Assembly (NCBI RefSeq): GCF_916858655.1
Contig: NZ_CAKASL010000001.1
Span: 1,364,001-1,428,000 of the forward strand
Direction of reading: 5' to 3'
From: Aeromicrobium sp. Leaf350
Lineage (GTDB): Bacteria; Actinomycetota; Actinomycetes; Propionibacteriales; Nocardioidaceae
Length of the DNA: 64,000 nt
A program made the position numbers and the translations under genes. Shown here one piece after another: positions 8,759-16,714 of the stretch (within the stretch, counting starts at the first letter, position 1; every line of letters begins with the position of its first letter). A model generated the notes under the pieces. It did not search any database. It had not been told where the DNA came from and saw nothing but the letters and a program-made list of their open reading frames with translations.

Positions 8759-10234
8759 TCAGGTGCGCTTGAGCTGGACCTGCTTCCACTCGAGCAGCTC
8801 CTCGACACCCGCGAATCCGCCCTCGCGTCCGATGCCGGACTTCTTGTAGCCGCCGAACGGAAGCTGGAAGGAGCCGCTCGAGAGGTTCACGCTGATGTTG
8901 CCGGCTTCAAGGCGAAGGGCGATCGGGATCGCACGGTCCTCGGACATCGTGAAGATTCCGCCCGCGAGTCCGAATTCGGAGTCGTTGGCCATCGCGATGG
9001 CTTCGTCCTCGGTCTCGTACGACTGCAGAGTGATGACCGGGCCGAAGACCTCCTCGCGCACGATGCGCATGTCGGAGGTGACGTCGGCAACTAGCGTGGG
9101 GCGGACGAAGTATCCCTGGTCCAGGCCCTCCGGTCGCCCACCGCCGGCGATGATCGTGGCGCCCTCCGCTCGGGCGATGTCGATGTACCGCTCCACCTTG
9201 TCGCGGTGTGACGCCGACACGAGCGGGCCGATGTCGGTGTCCGGATCGGAGGGATCGCCGACCACGAGGCCGTCGTAGTACTTGGCGAGCGCCGTACGCC
9301 ACGCCTGCTCCTTCGCCTTCGGCACGAAGAGGCGCGAGTACGTCGTGCAGATCTGTCCGGCCTGGGCCATGGTTCCCGCGAACACGAGTGGGGCGTGCTC
9401 CGCCGGGTCGAGATCATCGAGGATGATTCCGCCTGACTTGCCGCCGAGCTCGAGGGTGAGTGCGGTGACGTTCTCGGCAGCGTCCTTCATGATCTCGATA
9501 CCGGCCTCCGTGCTGCCGGTGAACGAGATGTAGTTGAACTCCGGTCGCTTGGTGATCGCTCCGAGTGACTCACGACGTCCGGGGAGGAAGCTGACCTGGC
9601 CGGCCGGGATCCCGGCGGCCTCGATCGCCTCGGCGAGGACGAAGCTGCCCAGCGGATTCTCCGTGGCGATCTTGATGACGATCGGGCAGGCGGTGAGGAG
9701 CGCCGGCGCCATCTTCACGACGGAGACGTAGAAGGTCGTGTTCCACGGCACGATCCCCAGGACCGGCCCGATCGGCTCTCGGACGAGCAATGCCTCGAGG
9801 TTCCCGACGGTCACCCGTTCGGGGTCGTCGGAGAGCCTCTCGACGTAGCCGATGTGCGCACGGACCAAGGCCGCTGCGCCGGCCGCCATGACTTGGCCGC
9901 TGCGGATCGTTCCTCCGAAGTCGTGCACGTACGCCTGCGCCACCCGGTCGGCTCGTGCCTCGATCTCGACCGCGAGACGCTCGAGGTACTCGGCTCGCTC
10001 GGCGTACGTGAGGTGTCGCCACGGGCTGTTCGCGAAGGCGTCGACCGCAGCCGCGATGGCACGGTCGACGTCTGCCTCCGACGCCTCGGGGATCGAGCCG
10101 ATCACCTCTTCGGTGGTCGGATTGATGATATCGAGGCGGTTGCTGCTCGCGGGCTCGACCCACGCGCCGCCGATGAACAGCTGGTCCCGCGTGAACAGGT
10201 CGTCGTCGAGCTTGCGCTCGGTCGTGATTGTCAT
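8759..10234 (-). CDS. NAD(P)+-dependent aldehyde dehydrogenase
   Basis: A 491-residue member of the aldehyde dehydrogenase superfamily of normal length. The catalytic Glu262 lies in 'LELGGKS' and the nucleophile Cys296 in 'GQICTTYS'. Further family motifs are 'GIVPWNTTFYVS', 'SFTGSTEAG' and the C-terminal 'PFGGYKKSGIGREGG'. It oxidises an aldehyde to the carboxylate in the cytoplasm. ATG at 10234 is preceded by GAAGGAAG. In this operon, after a Baeyer-Villiger monooxygenase, a hydrolase and an alcohol dehydrogenase, it would carry out the last oxidation, comparable to the 6-oxohexanoate dehydrogenase step of cyclohexanol degradation; that analogy is inference. Confidence 0.93.
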   Translation of the reverse strand: MTITTERKLDDDLFTRDQLFIGGAWVEPASSNRLDIINPTTEEVIGSIPEASEADVDRAIAAAVDAFANSPWRHLTYAERAEYLERLAVEIEARADRVAQAYVHDFGGTIRSGQVMAAGAAALVRAHIGYVERLSDDPERVTVGNLEALLVREPIGPVLGIVPWNTTFYVSVVKMAPALLTACPIVIKIATENPLGSFVLAEAIEAAGIPAGQVSFLPGRRESLGAITKRPEFNYISFTGSTEAGIEIMKDAAENVTALTLELGGKSGGIILDDLDPAEHAPLVFAGTMAQAGQICTTYSRLFVPKAKEQAWRTALAKYYDGLVVGDPSDPDTDIGPLVSASHRDKVERYIDIARAEGATIIAGGGRPEGLDQGYFVRPTLVADVTSDMRIVREEVFGPVITLQSYETEDEAIAMANDSEFGLAGGIFTMSEDRAIPIALRLEAGNISVNLSSGSFQLPFGGYKKSGIGREGGFAGVEELLEWKQVQLKRT

Positions 10235-10258
10235 GGTGCTTCCTTCGGGAGTGCGAGT

Positions 10259-11404
10259 TCAGTGGTTGGCGATGACGCTTCGGGCCACGCCACCGCCGGT
10301 GAGCATGCGGGCGTAGCCGTCGTTGATGTCATCGAGTGCGATGTTCTGGGCAACGAGGTCGTCGAGGTTGAAGCGACCCTGCAGGTACAGCTCGGCGTAG
10401 TACGGGACGTCGACCTTGAAGTTCGACGAGCCCATCCACACTGCGCGCACGCTCGCGCCGCGGAGGATCTCGGCGCTCGGGAGCTCGAAACGCGCACCCG
10501 GGGCCTGCATGCCGACGATGTAGACGGTGCCGTCGCGGCCGAGCATCCGATATCCCTGGCCGAGCGGACCGGGCAGTCCGGTCATCTCGAAGGCGTGGTC
10601 GACACCGTGGCCCCCGGTGATCTCGGCCACCGCCTCCACCGGGTCGACGTCGCGGGCGTTGACACCGTGCGTGGCACCGAACTTCTTGGCGAGTTCGAGC
10701 TTCTCGTCCTGGACGTCGACAGCGATGATCTTGCGCGCGCCGACCAGGGCAGCCGCCTGGATGGCGTTGAGCCCCACGCCACCGGCACCGAACACCACGA
10801 CGGTCTGACGCGGGCGCACCTCTGCGCACCGCATGACGACACCCGCACCCGTCGCCACGGCGCAGCCAAGGACGGCTGCGCGGTCGAACGGCACACGCGG
10901 ATCGATTGCCACGAGCATGCTCTGGTGGACGATCGTCTGCTCGGCGAAGCTGCCAATTCCGAGGAACTGCCAGAGCGGCTCACCATCGGCTGTGGTCATG
11001 CGGGGAGGTGCACCAGCGGCGCGAGAAGCACGCTCGGGGTGCCGGCACCAGACAGGGCGGCCTTCGCGACAGTTGTCGCACTCTCCACACGACCCGAGGC
11101 CGCAACCGACCACATGGTCACCGATCGTGAACTCGGTGACACCCTCGGCCACCGCGACGACGACGCCGGCGAGCTCGTGACCGAGCAGTGCGGGGAACGG
11201 TGTCCCGCGATCCTCGGAGACGAAGTTCCAGTCGCTGTGACACAACCCTGCTGCCTTCACGTCGACCAGGACCTCACCGGGTTGCAGGTCGGAGAGACGG
11301 ATCTGCGAGAGGGTGAACTGGTTCGCCGCGACGCGGTCCACCACTGCCGCCCGCACGTCTTGACGCGGTGCGTGTGTGGGCGCCTGGATCGTCGTGTCGG
11401 TCAT
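10259..11404 (-). CDS. Zn-dependent alcohol dehydrogenase
   Basis: A 381-residue zinc-containing MDR alcohol dehydrogenase, nearest in pattern to the class III/AdhX type. Catalytic zinc ligands are Cys55 (GLCHSD), His76 with Glu77 (GHE) and Cys181. The structural zinc lobe is intact: Cys106, Cys109, Cys112 and Cys120. The NAD site is 'VFGAGGVGLNAI'. ATG at 11404 overlaps the stop of the monooxygenase gene by 4 bp (ATGA); the open frame further upstream is out-of-frame monooxygenase sequence. The gap to the aldehyde dehydrogenase is only 24 bp. It probably oxidises the hydroxy-acid or alcohol released by the hydrolase. Confidence 0.92.
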   Translation of the reverse strand: MTDTTIQAPTHAPRQDVRAAVVDRVAANQFTLSQIRLSDLQPGEVLVDVKAAGLCHSDWNFVSEDRGTPFPALLGHELAGVVVAVAEGVTEFTIGDHVVGCGLGSCGECDNCREGRPVWCRHPERASRAAGAPPRMTTADGEPLWQFLGIGSFAEQTIVHQSMLVAIDPRVPFDRAAVLGCAVATGAGVVMRCAEVRPRQTVVVFGAGGVGLNAIQAAALVGARKIIAVDVQDEKLELAKKFGATHGVNARDVDPVEAVAEITGGHGVDHAFEMTGLPGPLGQGYRMLGRDGTVYIVGMQAPGARFELPSAEILRGASVRAVWMGSSNFKVDVPYYAELYLQGRFNLDDLVAQNIALDDINDGYARMLTGGGVARSVIANH

Positions 11405-13059
11405 GCGTTGACCCTTTCGGTCTCGCGGTCCGCGATCTCGCGGACAGCATGTGCGTGGTCGAACCCGGGGTAGCCGTCGGCGGCCACCGCGGAACAAGTC
11501 GTGCGGTAGGTGCTGAACCCGCCCAGGTATGCGAGGAATACGCGGGGCTTGCCGGGAACGTTGACGCCCATGTACCAGGACGCCGCCCGCGGATAGAGCG
11601 TGTGGCTGGCCAGTTCGGCCACCCGCTCGACCCAGTCCGCCTGCGCGGCCGCTGTGGCCTCCGTCCGGGTGATGCCTTCCCGCCGCAGGTGCTCGAGGTA
11701 GTCGGCGATCCACTCGACGTGGTGCTCGATCGAGGCCACCACATTGGTCAGCACCGCGGGGCTGCCCGGACCGGTGACGGTGAAGAGGTTCGGGAATCCG
11801 TGGACAGCGAGGCCGAGATAGGACGTCGCGCCTTCGGCCCAAGCATCAGCCAGGGGCCGGCCGTTGCGGCCGGTGATCTCGATGCGCTCGAGGGCACCCG
11901 TGACGGCGTCGAATCCCGTAGCGAGGACGATGGCATCGAACTCGTGCTCGTGGTCATCGACGACGATGCCATTTCGGGTGAAACGCTCGATCGGGTTCTC
12001 CCGGATACTGACCAGGGACACGTTCGGACGGTTGAAGGTCTCGTAGTACCCCGTGTCGAGGGCGAGCCGCTTCGTGCCGATCGGGTAGTCGTGCGGTTCG
12101 AGCAGCTTCGCGGTCGCCGGGTCCTTCACGATCTGGTTGATCTTGTCGCGTACGAACTGGGCGACGAACGCGTTGGCCTCCTCCGAGACCAGGGTGTCGT
12201 TCAGCGTTGCGGTGACGCCGAGCCCGGTGGTGCGCCAGCGGCGTTCGAGCTCGCCGCGTGCAAGCACGGGATCGACGTCGGCGAAGGAGCCCATGGGCTG
12301 CTCTCCGAGGATTCCTGCGCGGGTGTGGGTGGCGGCTTCCCGGAGCACTGGGTAGTTCGCCTTGGTGACCTGTCGCTCGCGGTCGGTCAGCGGCCGGTTG
12401 GCTGCCGGGACGGTGAAGGTCGCCGTCCGCTGGAAGACGGTCAGTTCGGCTGCCTGCTCGGCGATGAGCGGAATCGACTGGATCCCGGAGGAGCCGGTAC
12501 CGATCACGGCGACCCGCTGGCCGGTGAAGTCGACGCCGCCCCGCGGCCAGCGACCGGTGTGGTGGATCGGACCGGTGAAGGTTTCCATGCCCGGGAAGCT
12601 CGGTTCGGACGGCACTGACAAGTTGCCTGTGGCCGCGATCAGGTACCTCGCCTCGAAGGTGGAGTCCTGGTCCGTCTCCACGACCCAGACGTCCCGGGCC
12701 TCATCGAAGGCCGCCGCCGTGACGGTCGTGTCGAACTCGATGCTGCGACGGACGTCCCAGCGCTCGGCGACGAAGTTGATGTACTCCAGAATCTCTGGCT
12801 GCGCCGCGTACTTCTCGGACCAGTTCCATTCCTGCTGGATCTCGTCGTCGGAGTAGGAGTAGAACTCCGACTCGAAGTCGCACCGCGCGCCCGGGTAGCG
12901 GTTCCAGAACCAGGTGCCGCCGACGTCCTCTCCGCGCTCGAGGACCTTGACGTCGTAGCCGAGCTCGTCGCGCAGCCGGTGGATCAGCAGCATTCCGGAG
13001 AATCCCGCCCCGATGACGACGACGTCGTGGCGCGAAGGTTCGGTGGTCGACTTGCTCAT
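11401..13059 (-). CDS. Baeyer-Villiger flavin monooxygenase
   Basis: A 552-residue type I Baeyer-Villiger monooxygenase. The FAD-binding GAGFSG (residues 17-22), the BVMO fingerprint FxGxxxHxxxWP as 'FTGPIHHTGRWP' (161-172) and the NADPH-binding GTGSSG (187-192) are all present and in the right order. The enzyme inserts oxygen next to a ketone to give an ester or lactone, using NADPH and O2. ATG at 13059 is chosen: it overlaps the hydrolase stop by 4 bp, and the 18 codons upstream do not resemble the family. Hydrolase, monooxygenase and alcohol dehydrogenase genes overlap and are surely cotranscribed. The ketone cannot be named from sequence. Confidence 0.94.
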   Translation of the reverse strand: MSKSTTEPSRHDVVVIGAGFSGMLLIHRLRDELGYDVKVLERGEDVGGTWFWNRYPGARCDFESEFYSYSDDEIQQEWNWSEKYAAQPEILEYINFVAERWDVRRSIEFDTTVTAAAFDEARDVWVVETDQDSTFEARYLIAATGNLSVPSEPSFPGMETFTGPIHHTGRWPRGGVDFTGQRVAVIGTGSSGIQSIPLIAEQAAELTVFQRTATFTVPAANRPLTDRERQVTKANYPVLREAATHTRAGILGEQPMGSFADVDPVLARGELERRWRTTGLGVTATLNDTLVSEEANAFVAQFVRDKINQIVKDPATAKLLEPHDYPIGTKRLALDTGYYETFNRPNVSLVSIRENPIERFTRNGIVVDDHEHEFDAIVLATGFDAVTGALERIEITGRNGRPLADAWAEGATSYLGLAVHGFPNLFTVTGPGSPAVLTNVVASIEHHVEWIADYLEHLRREGITRTEATAAAQADWVERVAELASHTLYPRAASWYMGVNVPGKPRVFLAYLGGFSTYRTTCSAVAADGYPGFDHAHAVREIADRETERVNA

Positions 13060-14018
13060 GACACTTCCTGTCTGTTCGTGAACACCGCGTTGCGGAGATA
13101 CGCGGCAAGCCATTCGATGGCCTCGTTGCTGGCAGGCAGGACGTTCACCATCTGGAAGAAGGCGTGCATCTGCCCGTCAAAAAGTCGTTGCTTCACGGGT
13201 ACGCCCGCCGAAAGAAGTCGTGCGGCGAACTCAACGCCTTCATCCAGAAGGGGATCGTGCTCTGCCAAGACCATGGCGGTCGGCGGGAATCGGGTCAGGT
13301 CATCGACCCGAATGGGACTCGCCCTCGGGTCGCTCCGATCCGCGGTGCCGAGGTAGTGGTCGAGGAACCAACGCATGCTGTCGCGAGTGATGAGCTGTTG
13401 ATTCTGCGGGTCCACGTACGAGGGTCGACCGCTGTCCGTGTCGGTGACCGGGTATATCAGGAGCGCTGCGGCGATCTCGAGGCCCACATCGGCTGCACGC
13501 AACGCGGTGTTGATGGCGAGGTTGCCTCCGGCGCTGTCGCCCGCGACGACCCAGGGCTCTGCGCTTCCCGGGACGTCGGCGAATTGGCTTGTCGCCCACT
13601 GGAACGCGTCCCAGGCGTCATCGACTGGACCGGGAAACGGGTGCTCCGGCGCGAGCCTGTAGCCGATGAGGATCACTGTCGTGTCCGCTGCGGCCGCGAG
13701 GGTGCGCGCGAGGGTGTCGTAGCCGTCGATCTCGCCGAGGACGAAGCCGCCCCCGTGGAAGTAGATGACCGTGCCTCGCGGGCTGTCCGACGGGATGAAG
13801 ATCCGTGCGGGAAAGGTCCCTCCGTCACGTGCCGGTACAGGCACATCGACGACCCGGTGCATCTCGGGGCCGCGACCGAACACTTCCCATGCACCGGCGC
13901 CGGCGGCCCGTGCTTCAGCGGGCGTGGAATCGACCAGGGGTCGCGTGCGGTTCTGCGCGATCGCCTCGAGCAGCTGCTGCGTCGACTGGTCAATCACGTG
14001 CTGCCCGCCCACTTTCAC
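13056..14018 (-). CDS. alpha/beta hydrolase, HSL-type esterase/lactonase
   Basis: A 320-residue hormone-sensitive-lipase-type hydrolase. The oxyanion-hole motif HGGG (residues 88-91), the nucleophile Ser162 in GDSAGG, Asp255 in 'AEHDPL' and His285 in 'MHAFF' give a complete catalytic set. It is the first gene of the Baeyer-Villiger operon and fits hydrolysis of the ester or lactone made by the next gene product. The start is uncertain: GTG at 14018 gives the listed length, while GTG at 13997 gives a form seven residues shorter; neither has a strong ribosome binding site. The 154-bp gap upstream holds a 12-bp palindrome that may be an operator. Confidence 0.9.
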   Translation of the reverse strand: MKVGGQHVIDQSTQQLLEAIAQNRTRPLVDSTPAEARAAGAGAWEVFGRGPEMHRVVDVPVPARDGGTFPARIFIPSDSPRGTVIYFHGGGFVLGEIDGYDTLARTLAAAADTTVILIGYRLAPEHPFPGPVDDAWDAFQWATSQFADVPGSAEPWVVAGDSAGGNLAINTALRAADVGLEIAAALLIYPVTDTDSGRPSYVDPQNQQLITRDSMRWFLDHYLGTADRSDPRASPIRVDDLTRFPPTAMVLAEHDPLLDEGVEFAARLLSAGVPVKQRLFDGQMHAFFQMVNVLPASNEAIEWLAAYLRNAVFTNRQEVS

Positions 14019-14132
14019 GCCGAGCGCGTTCGTGGCGCATGTCGGCTTCGTCTACATCGGTGTGACCCAGCCCACTGGCTGAGGCCCACTCAGTATCGAG
14101 ACCCGGACGGTTGCAAAGCATTGGTCAGATGG

Positions 14133-14144
14133 CACACATGTGTG
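14133..14144. promoter_or_regulatory. 12-bp palindrome upstream of the Baeyer-Villiger operon
   Basis: CACACATGTGTG is a perfect palindrome in the 154-bp gap ahead of the hydrolase gene. The flanking TGTGACCCA (14141-14149) recurs at 14061-14069, 80 bp away. A regulator-binding site is plausible, but no regulator gene lies next to this operon. Confidence 0.35.
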
Positions 14145-14172
14145 ACCCACGTCGCGCCAAATGGCAGACGGA

Positions 14173-15321
14173 CTACGACAACGCCTCGTAGATCGCCGCG
14201 ATGTAGGCGTTCGAGCGGTCAGAGCCGATGATGCCGGGAGCCATCTTGTTCATGGCGTACGCGATGGTCACTCCGTCGTCGGGGTGCATCACCACCATCG
14301 AGCCACCCCACCCTCCCCAGAAGCAGGTCCGCCTGCCGTTGTCCGGGATGGAGGGAACTGTCTGCGGCTCCGGTAGGGCGAATCCCAATCCCCATCGCAG
14401 CGGAATGCCGAGCACCAGGTCGATGCCGTTCGCTTGCTCCTCGAAGATGCGGTCGATCGTGTCCGGGCTGAGCATCTTGGTCCCATCGACGACGCCGCCA
14501 CGGGAGATCGGAGACAGCGTCCTCGCCAATGACCGCGCGTTCCCGTGACCGTTGTGGGCGCCCATGTCGGCTCGGCGCCAACCGAGTGTGTTGGCTGCCC
14601 TGGCGTCGCCGACCGGTCCGGTGAAGGTCTTGACCATCGGGTGATCGGGCGGGAGGGCGCTGAGGTCGAAGTCAATCGGCGGCGGAGGGATGATCTCGGC
14701 GACCCGGGGGTCGTCGGCTTCAACGACGCCGATCTGGAAGTCGGCTCCGAGGGGAGCCGCGATCTCTGTTCGGACGAACTCCTTCAGTGTCATGCCCGTG
14801 ACTCGTCGCACGACCTCTCCGACGAGCTGTCCCAGGTTGCACGCGTGGTATCCAGAGGCGGTACCTGGCTCCCACCACGGCGCCTGACGCGCCAGTTGCT
14901 CCGTCGACCGCTCCCAGTCGTACATGTCCTCGATCACCCACGGCGTCTCCCAACCGGACACCCCGGAGGTGTGAGACATGAGGTGCCTGACCTCGACGGA
15001 TCCCTTGCCGTTGGCGGCGAACTCCGGCCAGTACTCGGCGACGGGAGCTGAGAGGTTGATCAGTCCGCGGTCGGCCAGCAGCAGCGCTGCCATGTTGGTA
15101 ACGGGCTTGGTCGAGGACCACACATTGACGATGGTGTCCTCGCGCCATGGCCGCTCGCGCGCAGCGTCCGCGTAACCGCCCCACAAGTCCAAGACCGTCT
15201 CGCCGTGAATGTCCACGTGGAGGGAGAGGCCTAGTTCCTCGCCCGACTGGAGGTTGTCGCCCACCAGCTTCTTGACATGCGCGAAGCGCGGATCGGCCGT
15301 GCCGTGGAGTTCGTCGGACAT
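14173..15321 (-). CDS. serine hydrolase of the beta-lactamase/EstB family
   Basis: A 382-residue class C beta-lactamase-fold esterase. The nucleophile motif SxxK is Ser69-x-x-Lys72 (SSTK), the Tyr motif is Tyr158 in 'GYHACN', and the third motif region is the W-GG type (FWGGWGGS), as in EstB-type esterases rather than true beta-lactamases. No signal peptide is visible, so it is probably cytoplasmic. ATG at 15321 has an AGGAGGG site. The gene ends 154 bp ahead of the Baeyer-Villiger operon on the same strand and may add a second ester- or lactone-cleaving activity. The substrate is unknown. Confidence 0.88.
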   Translation of the reverse strand: MSDELHGTADPRFAHVKKLVGDNLQSGEELGLSLHVDIHGETVLDLWGGYADAARERPWREDTIVNVWSSTKPVTNMAALLLADRGLINLSAPVAEYWPEFAANGKGSVEVRHLMSHTSGVSGWETPWVIEDMYDWERSTEQLARQAPWWEPGTASGYHACNLGQLVGEVVRRVTGMTLKEFVRTEIAAPLGADFQIGVVEADDPRVAEIIPPPPIDFDLSALPPDHPMVKTFTGPVGDARAANTLGWRRADMGAHNGHGNARSLARTLSPISRGGVVDGTKMLSPDTIDRIFEEQANGIDLVLGIPLRWGLGFALPEPQTVPSIPDNGRRTCFWGGWGGSMVVMHPDDGVTIAYAMNKMAPGIIGSDRSNAYIAAIYEALS

Positions 15322-15408
15322 CGGGGCCCTCCTGGGGCTCGAGCATAACCGTGACCGCTGTCACGGCCGGCACAGACTAAGACGAACAAGACACACGGTC
15401 AAGAGTTG

Positions 15409-15430
15409 GACTGTTACAGTCGGACTTTTA
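15409..15430 (+). promoter_or_regulatory. palindrome with -10-like box, leaderless start of the Nudix-like gene
   Basis: GACTGTTACAGTC (15409-15421) is a 13-bp palindrome in the gap between the divergent esterase and Nudix-like genes. It contains TACAGT (15415-15420), which fits the actinobacterial -10 pattern TAnnnT, and lies 9 nt before ATG 15430. This spacing suggests a leaderless transcript and favours ATG 15430 over the in-frame TTG at 15406. No clear -35 is seen. Confidence 0.35.
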
Positions 15431-15870
15431 TGACCTCGGTATCAGACCTACCCACTACGCACCCGCGCCAGGTCGTCGCAATCGTGCTGCGCTGGCACCA
15501 GAAGGTCGGCCTCTTCCGCAGAAGCCAAGCAGTCGGACACGATCGCGGACTCTGGCACTGCATCACCGGATACATCGACCCCGGCCTCGACCCGCGGACG
15601 CAGGCCCTCCTTGAGGTTCACGAAGAGACCGGACTGCGTACCGTCGACCTTGCCGCACTCCACACCGGTCCGACACTGCAGATCGGCGACACGGGTGGTC
15701 ACCAATGGATCGTGCACACCTTCGTCGGCGAGACCATGCATCGCAGGCTGCAGCTCAACTGGGAGCACGATCGGTACCGGTGGGTTAGTCCACGCGCAGT
15801 GGGTCGGTACACCACCGTGACTTGGCTCGACGAGGTCATTCAGGCGGTGGGCGCGGAGGCGCGCACCTGA
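15430..15870 (+). CDS. Nudix-like hydrolase with degenerate Nudix box
   Basis: A 146-residue protein with the Nudix layout: 'QVVAIVLRWHQKVGLFRRSQ' as first strand and loop, then 'GYIDPGLDPRTQALLEVHEE'-TGL at the Nudix-box position. Against the consensus Gx5Ex7REUxEExGU, the second-half acids (E, EE) and the glycines remain, but the first Glu is Leu and the Arg of the RE pair is Leu. The core metal-binding Glu residues are kept, so activity is possible, but the box is not canonical. The family cleaves nucleoside diphosphates linked to another moiety. The gene stands alone on the plus strand, divergent from the esterase. Confidence 0.65.
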   Translation: MTSVSDLPTTHPRQVVAIVLRWHQKVGLFRRSQAVGHDRGLWHCITGYIDPGLDPRTQALLEVHEETGLRTVDLAALHTGPTLQIGDTGGHQWIVHTFVGETMHRRLQLNWEHDRYRWVSPRAVGRYTTVTWLDEVIQAVGAEART

Positions 15871-16714
15871 AAACTGCGCAGCACCGTCGGCGTCGCAGCA
15901 TTGCTGCTCGCGGTAGCGCTCGCCCAATACCGTCAATACCGCAGATTCGACGACCTGAGTCCGGGCGTCCGCGGCCGGGACGACGCAGGCCGTCCGCTCG
16001 AGGTCCGCAGTGACGAGCGCGACGACTGATTGAGCAAGATGCCTACCGCGAGACTCGTTCGGTATGCCGGTCTCCTGAACAGTGCGCGTGACGGGGCCGA
16101 TGACGCAGGCCGCATCAATCGGGCTCTGCGCGACGTTTCGCTGATACCCACGCCCGGGACGGTGGACGCCCGCCCGGGCGGACCAACTGACACCTCAATG
16201 ACTTTCCGTCCGACACTTCCTCACAGCGCCTCCCGTTCTCGGCACCCGCAGACCTACCGTGAGCTCGTCAAGGGCGCGTAGCGGACGAGGCTTCTGGGGC
16301 ACCCACGATTTGATCGGTGCACAGATCTAGCCCACACCACACCCCGCTGCCCGCGATGAAACAGGTTCTCCCATCGCTTCTGAGCTTGGCGCCCGCGAGG
16401 TCGTCCTTGTCGACTCCCTCCCCCGCAACCACATGGGCAAGGTCCAGAGGAAGCAGCTCCTATCGAACTGACTCGTGAGAAGTTGAACCCACTCCGCGAG
16501 ACGCCCTCAACGCCAAGGACGAAGTCCCTCCTCCGAGACGCGTGGACCATGCGCGTGTCCCGACCTCGAATGGACGGGCTGTCGGCTGAAGTCCGATGAC
16601 TTAACGTGCGAACTCACTTCGCACCACGCAGACCCGACCAGTCAGCCCTGCATGACCGTCACTCGTCTCGCCCTCCTCGGGCACCGAGTGTGGGCGCAGC
16701 TCCGAAGCAGGGCC
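15871..16714. other. 840-bp gap, apparently decayed sequence
   Basis: No intact gene is convincing here. Directly after the Nudix-like stop the same frame stays open to 16029 and encodes a hydrophobic stretch (VGVAALLLAVALAQY) followed by a charged tail, but it has only CTG or TTG as possible starts. Short frames at 16030-16281 (plus) and 16254-16550 (minus) have no family-like features. The only recognisable remnant is the acyl-CoA synthetase tail at 16331-16471. The stretch looks like the scar of a rearrangement between the two catabolic blocks. Confidence 0.55.
16331..16471 (+). pseudogene. C-terminal fragment of an AMP-binding acyl-CoA synthetase
   Basis: The open stretch after the stop at 16328-16330 reads in its second half 'REVVLVDSLPRNHMGKVQRK' followed by QLLSN and a stop at 16469-16471. 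This is the conserved C-terminal motif of the acyl-CoA synthetase/AMP-binding family, which includes the catalytic lysine of the 'PRNxxGKvqrk' segment. Only about 35 residues match; the rest of a roughly 500-residue enzyme is missing upstream. It lies on the opposite strand to the intact acyl-CoA synthetase gene at 24405-26030 and has a different sequence, so it is not simply a copy of that tail. Confidence 0.7.

Noticed and set aside
6934-9094. Plus-strand open frames at 6934-7683 and 7832-9094
   Set aside because: Antisense to livG, the MFS gene and the aldehyde dehydrogenase, all of which have intact family motifs; the products are low-complexity Arg/Glu/His-rich.
15874-16029. Short frame with one hydrophobic segment after the Nudix-like gene
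   Set aside because: Only CTG or TTG starts, no ribosome binding site, and it continues in the frame of the Nudix-like gene past its stop; noted in the gap entry only.
16030-16281. Plus-strand frame of 83 codons
   Set aside because: TTG start without ribosome binding site, no recognised sequence, inside the debris region.
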